64,000 nucleotides of DNA from Gimesia alba (lineage in GTDB: Bacteria > Planctomycetota > Planctomycetia > Planctomycetales > Planctomycetaceae): positions 2,707,546 through 2,771,545 of the forward strand of contig NZ_CP036269.1 in the NCBI RefSeq assembly GCF_007744675.1, read 5' to 3'. The translations under genes were made by a program, and so were the position numbers. This document shows positions 35,307 to 44,874 of this stretch, one piece after another (the stretch's first letter is position 1; every line of letters begins with the position of its first letter). The notes under the pieces are model-generated. The model was given only the letters and a program-made list of their open reading frames with translations, did no database searches and was not told the origin of the DNA.

Positions 35307-36470
35307 TTACTCCAAAATGCCACTACGGGGGTAGGAACCCATCGCTTCCAGGCGAACCACACGTTTTTCGAGTTCGCTGATCGTTCGCTTAATATGGGGT
35401 TCCTGGATATGTCCTTCGAAGTCAATAAAGAACAGGTAACCCGGTTCTTCGCCCCGCAACGGGAACGATTCAATCCAGGTCAAATTCACTTTATTTTTCT
35501 TGAAGATCTGCAGTGTGTCAGCCAGTGACCCTGCTTTATGGGCAATTTGAACCAGAATAGCAGTGCGGTCTTTGCCTGTCGGGTCACAAACTTCTTCGCC
35601 GATCACGGCGAAGCGAGTCACATTATTGGCATTGTCCTCAATGCCTTCCACGATAATCTGCAGGTCATATTCAACAGAGGCCTGGTGGCTGGCGACTGCA
35701 GCGGCGCCTGGCTTGGTTGCCGCCAGTTGTGCCGCGGTTGAGGTGCTGGTGACTTCGTGCAAATGAGCCTGTGGCATATTCCTGGAAAGCCACTCACGGC
35801 ATTGGGAAAGTGCCTGAGGCTTGCTGTAGATCTCCGTGATTTCACTTCGCTCACAACGGGCCAGCAGGTTATGATGTACGGCAATCAGAACTTCTCCGCA
35901 GATTCTCAGCGGGAGCCGGGTAAACATATCGAGCGTGTCCACAACACGTCCATCGGTGCTGTTTTCAATGGGGACAACGCCGAATTCCGTGTTCCCACGG
36001 TTCACTTCTTCAAAGACAGCGCCGATGGTATTCACCGGAACCATATCGGCACCTTCGCCGAATCGTTCGAGGGCAGCCAGATGCGTGTAGCTGTAAGCGG
36101 GGCCAAGATACGCGACTCGTTGTGGATGAATTTTTCGGCGGGCGGAACTCAAAATCTGCCGGAAAACGCCACGGATGGCGTTGTTGGTCATCGGACCAGA
36201 TGAATTGAGTTTTTCGATGGTCTCGCGCAGTTCTTCGTCTGATTTCGGATCAAACATGGCCTTACGCGGATCTGGATCGCCTTTGATCTGCTTGATCGTC
36301 ATGGAGCAGCGTTTGTTAACCAGTTTGACGATTTCCCGGTCAAGTTTTTTTAACTCGGATTGAAGCGAGGCAGGGCTGCGTTTGCTGCTTTGTCGGGCGA
36401 CTTTTTTCTTGGCTGGCGTCTTCGGTTTGCTAGCTGAAGTTCGTTTGTTAACCGCTTTTTTCTTGGCCAT
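35307..36470 (-). CDS. pheA: Prephenate dehydratase with chorismate-mutase-like and ACT domains
   Basis: A 387-residue protein with four parts. Residues 1-32 are a Lys/Ala/Pro-rich tail resembling histone H1. Residues 33-115 resemble an AroQ chorismate mutase but lack the usual R-E pair after the F-D-P turn (FDPKSDEEL). Residues 118-295 are prephenate dehydratase, with [15 protein letters not shown] and [12 protein letters not shown]. Residues 305-385 are an ACT regulatory domain, with the LTWIESFP phenylalanine-binding motif. It makes phenylpyruvate for phenylalanine synthesis; the mutase step is uncertain. Confidence 0.92.
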   Translation of the reverse strand: MAKKKAVNKRTSASKPKTPAKKKVARQSSKRSPASLQSELKKLDREIVKLVNKRCSMTIKQIKGDPDPRKAMFDPKSDEELRETIEKLNSSGPMTNNAIRGVFRQILSSARRKIHPQRVAYLGPAYSYTHLAALERFGEGADMVPVNTIGAVFEEVNRGNTEFGVVPIENSTDGRVVDTLDMFTRLPLRICGEVLIAVHHNLLARCERSEITEIYSKPQALSQCREWLSRNMPQAHLHEVTSTSTAAQLAATKPGAAAVASHQASVEYDLQIIVEGIEDNANNVTRFAVIGEEVCDPTGKDRTAILVQIAHKAGSLADTLQIFKKNKVNLTWIESFPLRGEEPGYLFFIDFEGHIQEPHIKRTISELEKRVVRLEAMGSYPRSGILE

Positions 36471-36828
36471 CGGAATCTTTCAGGATGTGAGTCTCGTTTC
36501 TGTCTCTCAGAAAATTAACCGCAGCCAGTTCACACGCCCTCCCTGGTTGTGCTTCATTCTTTACTGACAGTTTCACAATTGGATTACAATCCCTTAAGAA
36601 TTTCTCAGCATGGGATTTCTCCCGAAGGTCTCAGGTAAGTCTCATAAGATACTGTTAAATATGGAGTTATGTGTATCGAATGAAATGAAATCAAAGCACG
36701 GTTTCGATTAAGAACCGACTTAGTCTTCAATTGTTCTAGTTTGTACCGCCGTGATTAGGGACTGTCAAGCGGTTGGGCAGTGCCTGTGAACGGTTTAGCC
36801 TTTATTTCAAGGGGCCGGCTGTCTAAAC

Positions 36829-36887
36829 TGCCAATATGTCATTTTGTCGTACCGGCAGGTTTGATTTGCAATCGTGCCAATATGGCA
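36829..36887 (+). promoter_or_regulatory. Paired upstream activator sites before dnaK
   Basis: TGCCAATATGTCA (36829-36841) and TGCCAATATGGCA (36875-36887) are near-identical 13-bp sites, each an inverted repeat TGCCA-ATA-TG[GT]CA. Their centres are 46 bases apart, about 130 and 180 bases before the predicted sigma-54 start. This is the usual place for enhancer-binding protein sites. The cognate activator is unknown. Confidence 0.6.
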
Positions 36888-36985
36888 GTTTTTATGCATG
36901 CCTTTTTGGGACTTATAAAGTTGTGAGGTCTGTAAGGTGTTTAATGGTAATAGATTACGTTAGTTTTTTTGCTGCTGGAATTAAC

Positions 36986-37002
36986 TTGGCACACTCATTG
37001 CT
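36986..37002 (+). promoter_or_regulatory. Sigma-54 (-24/-12) promoter of dnaK
   Basis: TTGGCACACTCATTGCT fits the RpoN consensus TTGGCAC-N5-TTGC[AT]. GG (36988-36989) and GC (37000-37001) are 10 bases apart. Transcription should start near 37013, giving a leader of about 130 nt before dnaK. No CIRCE element and no obvious sigma-32 promoter was found in the 675-bp gap between pheA and dnaK. The pheA-proximal half of the gap shows only GGATTACAATCC (36581-36592). Confidence 0.7.
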
Positions 37003-37145
37003 ATCTAGACAAACAGCCTGTATAAATTGGCTGCTTTGCTAAAAACGATAAGAAACGCATGATTGATGTACGGAATGGGCGGATTCAGCTCGACTCTGCA
37101 TTTTGTACAGATCTGAATTAAGAATATGGAAAGAGGGGAACTTAA

Positions 37146-39053
37146 ATGTCTTCAGGTGAAAAGATCATTGGAATTGATTTAGGAACCACAAACTCAGTGG
37201 TTTCCATTATGGAAGGTGGGGAAGCGAAAGTAATCCCTAACCTGGAAGGGAATCGGATTACCCCCAGTGTGGTCGCTTTCACCGATAAAGGGGAGACACT
37301 GGTTGGGGAGCCTGCGAAACGGCAGGCAGTGACGAATCCGAAGAATACGGTTTACTCAGTCAAACGTTTTATGGGGCGTCGGCACAACGAAGTGCAGAGC
37401 GAAGAAAAGATCGTTCCCTATAAAATTATTGGTGGGCCGGAAGAATACGTCAAAATTGAAGCGGGCAGCAAAACCTATACGCCGCCCGAAATTTCCGCCT
37501 CGATCTTGCGGAAATTAAAGGAAGCTGCTGAGAGCTATCTGGGACATAAAGTCAATAAAGCTGTGGTCACTGTGCCAGCTTACTTCAATGATGCGCAGCG
37601 ACAGGCGACGAAAGATGCCGGTCAGATTGCCGGTCTGGATGTATCCCGGATTATCAACGAGCCGACAGCCGCCGCACTGGCCTATGGTCTGGAGAAAAAG
37701 AACGATGAAAAGATTGTCGTATTCGACTTTGGTGGCGGTACGTTTGACGTATCCGTTCTGGAAGTCGGCGACGAAATCATTGAAACATTGAGCACGAATG
37801 GGGACGGTCACCTCGGTGGTGATGATTTCGATGAAGAGTTAATCAATCATATTGCAGATGAGTTCAAGAAAGAGCAGGGAATCGATCTGCGGGATGATGC
37901 GATGGCGTTACAGCGTCTGCGTGAAGCTGCTGAAAAAGCGAAAAAGGAACTCTCATCATCACAAACGACCGATATCAATCTGCCGTTTATTACAGCCGAC
38001 AGTTCTGGTGCAAAGCACTTACAGATGGCGATCACCCGTTCCGAGTTTGAGAAATTGATCGATCCTCTTGTAGAGCGGTGTCGTAAGCCGGTTGAGCAGG
38101 CAATGAAAGATGCCGGGCTCAGTTCCAGCGATATTGACGAAGTGGTCCTGGTTGGTGGTTCAACACGTGTGCCTAAGGTTCAGGAATTCGTTAAGAAAAT
38201 CTTCGGAAAAGAACCGCACAAGGGAGTCAACCCTGACGAAGTCGTTTCGATTGGTGCAGCGATTCAAGGGGGAATTATCTCTGGTGATGTTCAAGATGTT
38301 GTTCTGCTCGACGTCACGCCGTTGTCTTTGGGAATTGAAACCGAAGGTGGTGTGATGACCAAGCTGGTTGAGCGAAACACGACAATTCCTGTGACCAAAG
38401 ACCAGACGTTCTCAACCGCAGCTGATAATCAGACTGCTGTGACAGTGCGTGTGTTCCAGGGTGAGCGTCAGATGGCGAATGACAACCGTTTGCTGGGTCA
38501 GTTCAATCTGGAAGAGCTGCCGCCGGCACCGCGTGGGGTTCCACAGATTAAAGTGGTCTTCGATATCGATGTGAACGGAATCTTGAATGTTTCGGCGAAG
38601 GATGTTGCTACCGGAAAAGAAACGTCTGTTCGCATTGAACAGTCCAGTGGTCTGTCCGAAGCGGAAATTGAAGATATGCAGCGTCAGGCGGAAGCCCATG
38701 CTGATGAAGATAAAAAGAAAAAAGAACTGGCAGAAGCCAAGAACAATGGTTCTCGAATTGTTTACGATGTAGAAAAGCTGTTGAAAGAGCACGCCGAAAA
38801 AATCGATGCTGCTTCGAAGTCGGCTATTGAAGCATCTGTGAAAAAAGTAAACGATGCTTTGGAAACCGAAGATGCGGCAGCCATCAATACGGCCTGTGAA
38901 GAATTGCAGCAGGCAACCCACGCCTTTACCGAGCAGATGTATAAAGAAAGTCAGGCTGCCGGTGGTGAAGGAGCGGCTGCGGGCGGAGAAGAGGCTTCTG
39001 CTGGTGGAGATGAAGAGGAAGTCATTGATGCAGAATTTGAGAAAAAGGACTAG
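37146..39053 (+). CDS. dnaK: Hsp70 chaperone DnaK
   Basis: A 635-residue Hsp70. The ATPase domain has [11 protein letters not shown] (residues 8-18), the [22 protein letters not shown] block, [15 protein letters not shown] and [13 protein letters not shown]. The interdomain linker [15 protein letters not shown] leads to the substrate domain, and the end is the [18 protein letters not shown] tail with a Gly/Ala-rich run before it. It folds and protects cytosolic proteins with DnaJ and GrpE, whose genes are not next to it. clpB follows on the same strand, forming a disaggregation pair. Confidence 0.99.
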   Translation: MSSGEKIIGIDLGTTNSVVSIMEGGEAKVIPNLEGNRITPSVVAFTDKGETLVGEPAKRQAVTNPKNTVYSVKRFMGRRHNEVQSEEKIVPYKIIGGPEEYVKIEAGSKTYTPPEISASILRKLKEAAESYLGHKVNKAVVTVPAYFNDAQRQATKDAGQIAGLDVSRIINEPTAAALAYGLEKKNDEKIVVFDFGGGTFDVSVLEVGDEIIETLSTNGDGHLGGDDFDEELINHIADEFKKEQGIDLRDDAMALQRLREAAEKAKKELSSSQTTDINLPFITADSSGAKHLQMAITRSEFEKLIDPLVERCRKPVEQAMKDAGLSSSDIDEVVLVGGSTRVPKVQEFVKKIFGKEPHKGVNPDEVVSIGAAIQGGIISGDVQDVVLLDVTPLSLGIETEGGVMTKLVERNTTIPVTKDQTFSTAADNQTAVTVRVFQGERQMANDNRLLGQFNLEELPPAPRGVPQIKVVFDIDVNGILNVSAKDVATGKETSVRIEQSSGLSEAEIEDMQRQAEAHADEDKKKKELAEAKNNGSRIVYDVEKLLKEHAEKIDAASKSAIEASVKKVNDALETEDAAAINTACEELQQATHAFTEQMYKESQAAGGEGAAAGGEEASAGGDEEEVIDAEFEKKD

Positions 39054-39089
39054 TTCCTTCGATTCTGCAGAGAAACCTTAATGGGAAGC

Positions 39090-39115
39090 GGGGCTCAGCA
39101 TCACAGCTGAGCCCC
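39090..39115 (+). terminator. Strong hairpin between dnaK and clpB, no U-tract
   Basis: GGGGCTCAGC (39090-39099) and GCTGAGCCCC (39106-39115) form a perfect 10-bp GC-rich stem around ATCACA, about 37 bases after the dnaK stop. The following bases are GGTCTCCC, so it is not a standard intrinsic terminator. It may be a processing or 3'-end-protecting stem, or an inefficient terminator limiting clpB readthrough. Confidence 0.5.
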
Positions 39116-39324
39116 GGTCTCCCGAACTGAGAGAACATTTCAGACACAATACGATTACCACTTTCAAACTGATTTGCAGGCTCAATTTTATTCCCACCTC
39201 ACCGGGTCTGTTTCATAAAAAATAGATAAAAATGTCGAGGCACTGCTTGTCGGCGGATTATTTCGTATGATAATCCAGGCTGTTGAGTTGCTGCGCAGAT
39301 GATAAACAGAATTGGAGGAGCATG

Positions 39325-41940
39325 ATGGCGTTTCGATTTGAAAAATTAACTGTGAAAGCTCAGGAAGCAGTGCAGCGTGCCCAGCAGGCGGCAGAAGATT
39401 TCGGCCAACAGGAAATCAAGCCTCTGCATTTACTGAAAGCGTTGCTGGACGAGGAGCAGGGGGTTGTTAAACCGCTGATTCAAAAAATTGGTGCGAATCT
39501 GCCTCAGCTTCAAAAGATGGTCGATGATGAAATCAATCGTCTGCCAAAAGTTTCAGGGGCGGCGATGCAGGTTGGCATAGGCCAGGATCTGCTCAAGGTA
39601 TTACAGGCGGCGCAGGATCGCGCTGACCAGATGCAGGACAATTTTGTCTCGACCGAACATATGCTGTTGGCGTTTACCACGGTCGATGATCAGGTTAAGA
39701 GGTTGCTGGAACTGAATGGGATCGAAGAATCAGATGTCTTATCTGCATTGCAGGCAGTACGCGGCGGGCAGCGCGTGACCGATCAGAGTCCGGAAGAGAA
39801 ATATCAATCATTGGAGCAGTACGGTAAAGATCTGGTCGAGTTAGCGCGCCAGGGTAAGATTGACCCGGTAATTGGCCGCGACCAGGAAATCCGTCGTGTT
39901 GTTCAGATTCTCTCCCGTCGTCGAAAGAATAACCCGGTCTTGATTGGGGAAGCCGGTGTCGGAAAAACGGCGATTGTAGAAGGGCTTGCCCATCGGATTG
40001 TGATGGGCGATGTGCCACAGAATCTGAAGAATAAACGAGTCATTGCCTTAGACATGGGGGCATTGATTGCCGGGACCAAATATCGCGGCGAGTTCGAAGA
40101 TCGTCTGAAAGCCGTGCTGAAAGAAATTGAGCAGGCTAAAGGTGAGATCATTCTGTTCATTGACGAATTGCATACGGTGGTCGGTGCGGGGGCAGCAGAA
40201 GGAGGGGCAGATGCGTCCAACCTGTTGAAGCCGGCTCTGGCACGCGGCGAGTTACATTGTGTGGGGGCAACGACACTCGATGAATATCGCAAATACATTG
40301 AAAAAGATCCTGCACTGGAGCGACGTTTTCAGCCGGTCATGGTTCAGGAGCCGACTGTTGAAGATACGATTTCCATTCTGCGTGGGTTGAAAGAACGTTA
40401 TGAAACCCATCACGGCGTGCGGATTATGGATGACGCGTTAATCAACGCGGCGACATTGTCGGACCGTTATATCAACGATCGTTTTCTGCCTGATAAAGCA
40501 ATCGACCTGGTCGATGAGGCAGCCAGCCAGTTGCGGATGGAAATGGATTCGATGCCTTCTGAAATTGATGAGGCTACTCGGCAGTTAACGCGGATGCAGA
40601 TTGAGGCGACTGCTCTGGCAACGGAAACGACTCCGGAGAGCAAGGAGCGATTGGAAGAGCTGCGCAAGCAGATCGCCGATCGCGAAGAGAGTGTGAATGC
40701 ACTCAAAACCCGCTGGGAAACGGAGAAGGAAGCTTTGGCTGGACTGCAGCCGTTGAAGGAAGAGATCGATCGCTTAAATACTGCTTACGAGCAGGCATTT
40801 CATCGGGCTCAGCAGACAAATTCCAATGAAGACTATGCGACTGCTTATAAAGCAGAGCAGGAATTGAATGCCGCCCGTCAGCGTTTGTCGGAAATGGAAG
40901 AGCGGGTATCGGAGCTGGGGGATGTCGGCGGAGAACGATTGTTGCGCGAAGAGGTGACCCCCGAAGATATCGCCAAGGTAATCAGCATGTGGACCGGCAT
41001 TCCAATTTCCAAGATGCTGCAGGGAGAACGGGAAAAACTGCTGCGAATGGAAGATGAAATTCATCAGCGGATGATCAACCAGAACGAAGCAGTCGAAGCG
41101 GTGTCTAACGCGGTCCGGCGGTCTCGTTCCGGACTGCAGGATCAGAATCGGCCCATTGGTTCTTTCATGTTCCTGGGACCTACGGGTGTGGGAAAAACAG
41201 AACTGTGTAAGGCACTCGCCGGTTTTCTGTTTGACGACGAGCGGAATATGATTCGTATCGACATGAGCGAGTTCATGGAGAAGCATTCTGTCGCACGCTT
41301 GATCGGTGCTCCTCCAGGATATGTCGGATACGAAGAAGGGGGGCGATTAACCGAGGCGGTGCGGCGTCAGCCTTATTCGGTGGTGCTGCTGGACGAGGTC
41401 GAAAAGGCACACCGCGATGTGTTTAATATCTTATTGCAGCTTCTGGATGACGGGCGATTGACCGACAGTCACGGCCGCACTGTCGATTTTTCGAACACGA
41501 TTGTGGTGATGACGTCGAATATCGGCAGTCAGACGATTATGGATCTGTCTGGAAAAGAAGATGAGCAGATCATTCATAATCGTGTGATGGACGCACTGCA
41601 GCATGAATTTCTCCCCGAGTTCCTCAACCGGATTGATGAAGTAATTGTCTTCCATCCGTTGGGACGCGAGGAGATTCGTCAGATTGTCGACCTGCAGCTG
41701 AAGAATCTGTCGGCGCTGGTCGAAGACAATGGGTTTTCACTGGAAGTATCGATGGCCGCCAAAGATTTATTGGCGGAAGAAGGGTATGACCCGGTGTATG
41801 GGGCACGACCTTTGAAGCGAACGATTCAGCAAAATATTCAGAACGAGCTGGCCAACAAGTTGCTTTCCGGGGCTTTCTCGGAAGGGGCCACGATCTATGT
41901 GGATGCGAGTGAAGGCTCGTATCTGTTTTCTGAAAAGTAA
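39325..41940 (+). CDS. clpB: ATP-dependent disaggregase ClpB
   Basis: An 871-residue Hsp100. The N-domain begins [21 protein letters not shown]. The first AAA module has Walker A GEAGVGKT and the [14 protein letters not shown] loop. The coiled-coil middle domain spans about 400-530. The second AAA module has [10 protein letters not shown] and YVGYEEGG. With DnaK it rescues aggregated proteins. An open frame extends upstream to 39283, but ATG 39325 is preferred: GGAGG at 39314-39318 is six bases away and it opens the conserved N-domain directly. No ClpP-binding loop is expected. Confidence 0.97.
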   Translation: MAFRFEKLTVKAQEAVQRAQQAAEDFGQQEIKPLHLLKALLDEEQGVVKPLIQKIGANLPQLQKMVDDEINRLPKVSGAAMQVGIGQDLLKVLQAAQDRADQMQDNFVSTEHMLLAFTTVDDQVKRLLELNGIEESDVLSALQAVRGGQRVTDQSPEEKYQSLEQYGKDLVELARQGKIDPVIGRDQEIRRVVQILSRRRKNNPVLIGEAGVGKTAIVEGLAHRIVMGDVPQNLKNKRVIALDMGALIAGTKYRGEFEDRLKAVLKEIEQAKGEIILFIDELHTVVGAGAAEGGADASNLLKPALARGELHCVGATTLDEYRKYIEKDPALERRFQPVMVQEPTVEDTISILRGLKERYETHHGVRIMDDALINAATLSDRYINDRFLPDKAIDLVDEAASQLRMEMDSMPSEIDEATRQLTRMQIEATALATETTPESKERLEELRKQIADREESVNALKTRWETEKEALAGLQPLKEEIDRLNTAYEQAFHRAQQTNSNEDYATAYKAEQELNAARQRLSEMEERVSELGDVGGERLLREEVTPEDIAKVISMWTGIPISKMLQGEREKLLRMEDEIHQRMINQNEAVEAVSNAVRRSRSGLQDQNRPIGSFMFLGPTGVGKTELCKALAGFLFDDERNMIRIDMSEFMEKHSVARLIGAPPGYVGYEEGGRLTEAVRRQPYSVVLLDEVEKAHRDVFNILLQLLDDGRLTDSHGRTVDFSNTIVVMTSNIGSQTIMDLSGKEDEQIIHNRVMDALQHEFLPEFLNRIDEVIVFHPLGREEIRQIVDLQLKNLSALVEDNGFSLEVSMAAKDLLAEEGYDPVYGARPLKRTIQQNIQNELANKLLSGAFSEGATIYVDASEGSYLFSEK

Positions 41941-41969
41941 TGACCGCCCTTTTGGGCAATGGGTTTTCG

Positions 41970-42005
41970 CAGCCTCGGGGTGATCTCCGGGGCTGTGTTT
42001 TTTTT
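41970..42005 (+). terminator. Intrinsic terminator after clpB
   Basis: CAGCCTCGG (41970-41978) pairs with CCGGGGCTG (41987-41995), including one G-U pair, around an 8-base loop. It is followed by TG and a run of eight T. It lies 30 bases beyond the clpB stop codon. Confidence 0.85.
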
Positions 42006-42137
42006 GGCTGCGTTTTTAGGCTGTGTTTTTATGGGGGGGGGGATGGATTAGCGGAGCTGGCTACCGCGCATGAAAAAACGACGCTCACTCTGAATCAAGT
42101 TAGCGTCATCGTTTTATGTACAAAGGCTCTTAGTGCC

Positions 42138-42308
42138 TCAGGCAGATTCTTCCAAGACAGCGAAAGGGCTGATCTTACGAACTTTTTCTTTGATCTGCTC
42201 TTTTTCGGATGCGTCTTTTGCTTTGGCAAACTTTTCCCGGAGTTTCTTCAGCTTGTGCTTTCGTACTCGACGTTGGGCAAGCTCACGCCCTTTTTCAACA
42301 CGTCCCAT
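42138..42308 (-). CDS. Small basic protein, DUF6800-type
   Basis: A 56-residue protein beginning MGRVEKGRELAQRR and ending in KISPFAVLEESA. It is strongly basic in the first half (RRVRKHKLKKLREKF) and helical in the middle (KAKDASEKEQIKEKVRKIS). I recognise it as the DUF6800 type found in planctomycetes; the function is unknown. Its charge suggests nucleic-acid or ribosome contact, but this is only inference. AGGAA lies 11 bases before the ATG. It converges with clpB, whose terminator lies between them. Confidence 0.75.
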   Translation of the reverse strand: MGRVEKGRELAQRRVRKHKLKKLREKFAKAKDASEKEQIKEKVRKISPFAVLEESA

Positions 42309-42625
42309 TTCTTGTCAGTTCCTGGTAAAATAAAATTCGTGTGTTCTGATGTATATATCTCGCTTGGAGTACCTGATTCTAACATCTCTTGTAGTAAGGG
42401 GCAACGATTAGAGCAGGGCATTTTCTCAGAGATTTCGAGAGAAGCCGGGGTTAAGATTCGGGTTGACCTGTTCGCAATTCCTTGATATTTCACTCTTTCC
42501 CTCTCTCACCCCCCCTCAGTTTATGTCTACCTTCCCTGTTTGTCAGATCGTGCTTTCCAAGCGACGAAAGTCAGCCAGGCATGTTTCCAGTCGCTCCTTA
42601 TCCTTAATCCGGGAAAAAATCAGGT
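42309..42625. other. Intergenic region between the DUF6800-type gene and the membrane protein gene
   Basis: This 317-bp divergent gap holds no recognised gene, repeat or terminator. It must contain the promoters of both neighbours, but no clear -35/-10 pair or sigma-54 site stands out by eye. Open frames here are short and lack ribosome binding sites. Confidence 0.3.
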
Positions 42626-43720
42626 ATGTTTTTTCAGTCTCCACAGGCTGTTTTTCGTGCAATTGCCCTGTGCACGCTCATTTTGAGCGGCATTACCGGC
42701 TCGGTTTATGCGCAGAAAGGGGCTTCGAATCTCGAAGACTCTGGCTCTGCCAAGGGGCGTTCTTTGCGTCATCGTACCATTTTCATGCCCCGAGATCAGG
42801 ATCCTGACATTAAGCAGGTTAGCCAATCCCCCCAGGTGCCCAATGTTTTGGACGCTGAATCGCGGGAAGCATTGGGGATTCCACCTCAATTGCTTGATGA
42901 TGAGCAAGACTGGGCAGAACCCGAGGATGAGTGCATCGATTGTGAAACATTTGTGCCTTTGATTTCTCATAAGAGTGCCACGGGAAGTGTTACCTGGTTA
43001 CCCGGATCAGGCGATGAGTTGGGGATCTTCACTCTGGCACTGTCTGAAACCGTAGAGTTTCCGCGCTTTGAAGGATTTACTGCCACACCCCGATTTGGTG
43101 TGCATTATCTGGATGGCCCGATAAGAACCGATTTGCCGGCACGCGTCTATGATACGTCCGTTGCCTTTCGGTGGTTTAATAAAGTCAATGAAAAGTGGTC
43201 TTACGAGCTGGAAGTGGCGCCGGGCGTTTACAGTGATTTCAAGAATGTCACGTCCGATTCACTGAGAATCACTGGAAAAGGGCTGGCATATTATGTGCAT
43301 TCACGATCCAAGCAATTTGTGATGGGGGTTGTGTATCTGGACCGGGAAGACATTATGTTGTTGCCGGCAGCAGGTATGATTATGTGGTTCAGTGAAGGTT
43401 CACGGCTGGAACTGATTTTCCCCAAGCCCAAGTTCACCTATCGAGTTGAAAAAGATGAGTCAAAAGAACGCTGGTTGTATGTGGCTGGCGAATTTGGCGG
43501 TGGTTCCTGGGGAATTCGCCGAGGCGCAACCGGCTTTGATGATATTGCCACTTACAGCGATTTGCGATTAATGGGTGGTGTGGAGACCAAGCATACCAAT
43601 GGCATGATCAGCCAGTTCGAAATCGGCTACGTCTTCAATCGTAAGCTGGAATACAAGTCGGATATCGGCAACTACGATATCTCTCCCACCGGTATGGTGC
43701 GCTATCAGCTGACTTTCTGA
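42626..43720 (+). CDS. Probable outer-membrane beta-barrel protein (DUF6268-like)
   Basis: A 364-residue protein with a signal peptide (hydrophobic residues 10-27, cleaved near VYAQ). The body from about residue 115 alternates polar and aromatic residues in strand-length runs and ends with a C-terminal MVRYQLTF strand, typical of an outer-membrane barrel. The region 30-110 is hydrophilic and acidic and includes a CIDC pair. I tentatively relate it to DUF6268 outer-membrane proteins of planctomycetes. The substrate or role is unknown. It converges with the Gfo/Idh gene, four bases away. Confidence 0.6.
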   Translation: MFFQSPQAVFRAIALCTLILSGITGSVYAQKGASNLEDSGSAKGRSLRHRTIFMPRDQDPDIKQVSQSPQVPNVLDAESREALGIPPQLLDDEQDWAEPEDECIDCETFVPLISHKSATGSVTWLPGSGDELGIFTLALSETVEFPRFEGFTATPRFGVHYLDGPIRTDLPARVYDTSVAFRWFNKVNEKWSYELEVAPGVYSDFKNVTSDSLRITGKGLAYYVHSRSKQFVMGVVYLDREDIMLLPAAGMIMWFSEGSRLELIFPKPKFTYRVEKDESKERWLYVAGEFGGGSWGIRRGATGFDDIATYSDLRLMGGVETKHTNGMISQFEIGYVFNRKLEYKSDIGNYDISPTGMVRYQLTF

Positions 43721-43723
43721 GTC

Positions 43724-44827
43724 TTATAAATCACAGTTGATGTCGATCCAAGTCCGTTTGTCAAATGATTCGAGTACGGAATCAGCAATCAACTGGGCTG
43801 ACGCACCGTGGTCAAAACCGGGGATCGCGTCCCGTTCTTCTACGATGGCCGACACAAACTCGTAAACCAGATCATAGCGGAAGACGGTGCTGGGCACGCC
43901 TTCGTGCGGCTCTCGCGGACTGCCTTCAATCACCAGAAATTCTTCCGGAACGGGTAACTTTTCCATCGTTTGGCCCGGTTTGCCGATCAGGATGTTGTTG
44001 GGATCGGTCAACTGATAAGCGGCGGAACCTTCCGAGCCATTCACTTCCGCCCACTCGTAGCCAAAGCCGTCATTGTGATAGCCTTTCATCAAGGTGCTGC
44101 CTTCCCAGACGCCGACTGCTCCGTTTTCAAATTGGCCGATGAGCGAGGACCAGTCGTCAACTTCAGATGGTTCACAGGGCTCTCCGTCTGATGTTTTGTC
44201 TCGGGGGACAAATTGCGCCACCGCGCCACAAATGCTTTTGATCGGGCCGAGCAGGTCTTGCGCAAAATCGATGCGGTGAATGGTCATGTCAAACAGGTCG
44301 CCGGCACCAGCCAGTTTTTTACTTTGTCGCCAGCCCCAGCTTGATTCGGGCCAGTCGAGAAACCGCTGGCTGCGGAAGTGCCGGGGAACGCCGAGTGCGC
44401 CGGATTCCACGAGATGCTTCACGTACCGCATGGAGGGGGCAAATCGATAAGTAAACGCCGTCATGTGTCGCAGATTGGCATCGCGGGCAGCGCGGTACAT
44501 TTCTGCTGATTCAGTATAATTTAAGCCCAGTGGTTTTTCGCACATGACATGCTTGCCCCCTTTGATGCAGGCTAATGCAATTTCATGGTGCGTAAAGTTT
44601 GGGGTGGCGATGATCACTGCATCGACTTCAGGGTCGTTGGCGATCTCTTCGTATTTCGTCGTGACTTTGGTTTTTCCCCAGTCTGACTGGCGTTGCGCCA
44701 GGAGTTCGGAGTTGGGGTCACAAATCGAGACCAGTTCGGCGCGAGGATCGAGATTGATGCCTGGGACATGGTGGTAATCGGAGACTGCGCCGGCACCGAT
44801 AATTCCAATACGAACTGAATCTGTCAT
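43724..44827 (-). CDS. Gfo/Idh/MocA family oxidoreductase
   Basis: A 367-residue NAD(P)-dependent dehydrogenase. The Rossmann motif IGIIGAGAVSDYHHVPG is at residues 6-22, IIATPNFTHHEIALACI around 76, and the family signature HVMCEKPLGLN near 92-102 with the catalytic Lys. The C-terminal half is the substrate-binding alpha/beta fold. Members oxidise sugars, inositol or similar polyols; planctomycetes encode many of these and the substrate here cannot be told. There is no twin-arginine signal, so it is cytosolic. It lies 47 bases from the CCA transferase gene on the same strand. Confidence 0.93.
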   Translation of the reverse strand: MTDSVRIGIIGAGAVSDYHHVPGINLDPRAELVSICDPNSELLAQRQSDWGKTKVTTKYEEIANDPEVDAVIIATPNFTHHEIALACIKGGKHVMCEKPLGLNYTESAEMYRAARDANLRHMTAFTYRFAPSMRYVKHLVESGALGVPRHFRSQRFLDWPESSWGWRQSKKLAGAGDLFDMTIHRIDFAQDLLGPIKSICGAVAQFVPRDKTSDGEPCEPSEVDDWSSLIGQFENGAVGVWEGSTLMKGYHNDGFGYEWAEVNGSEGSAAYQLTDPNNILIGKPGQTMEKLPVPEEFLVIEGSPREPHEGVPSTVFRYDLVYEFVSAIVEERDAIPGFDHGASAQLIADSVLESFDKRTWIDINCDL

Positions 44828-44874
44828 GAAAAAACCTTAGCGTGTTTCTATTGAGTAAATCGGGAAGTAGTGAC

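Noticed and set aside
36471..37145. CIRCE element or sigma-32 promoter for dnaK
   Set aside because: Looked for the TTAGCACTC-N9-GAGTGCTAA pattern and sigma-32 boxes by eye and did not find them.
39240..39262. Possible sigma-54 site before clpB
   Set aside because: A GGCACTGCTTG stretch resembles it, but the GG-GC spacing and -12 element do not fit.
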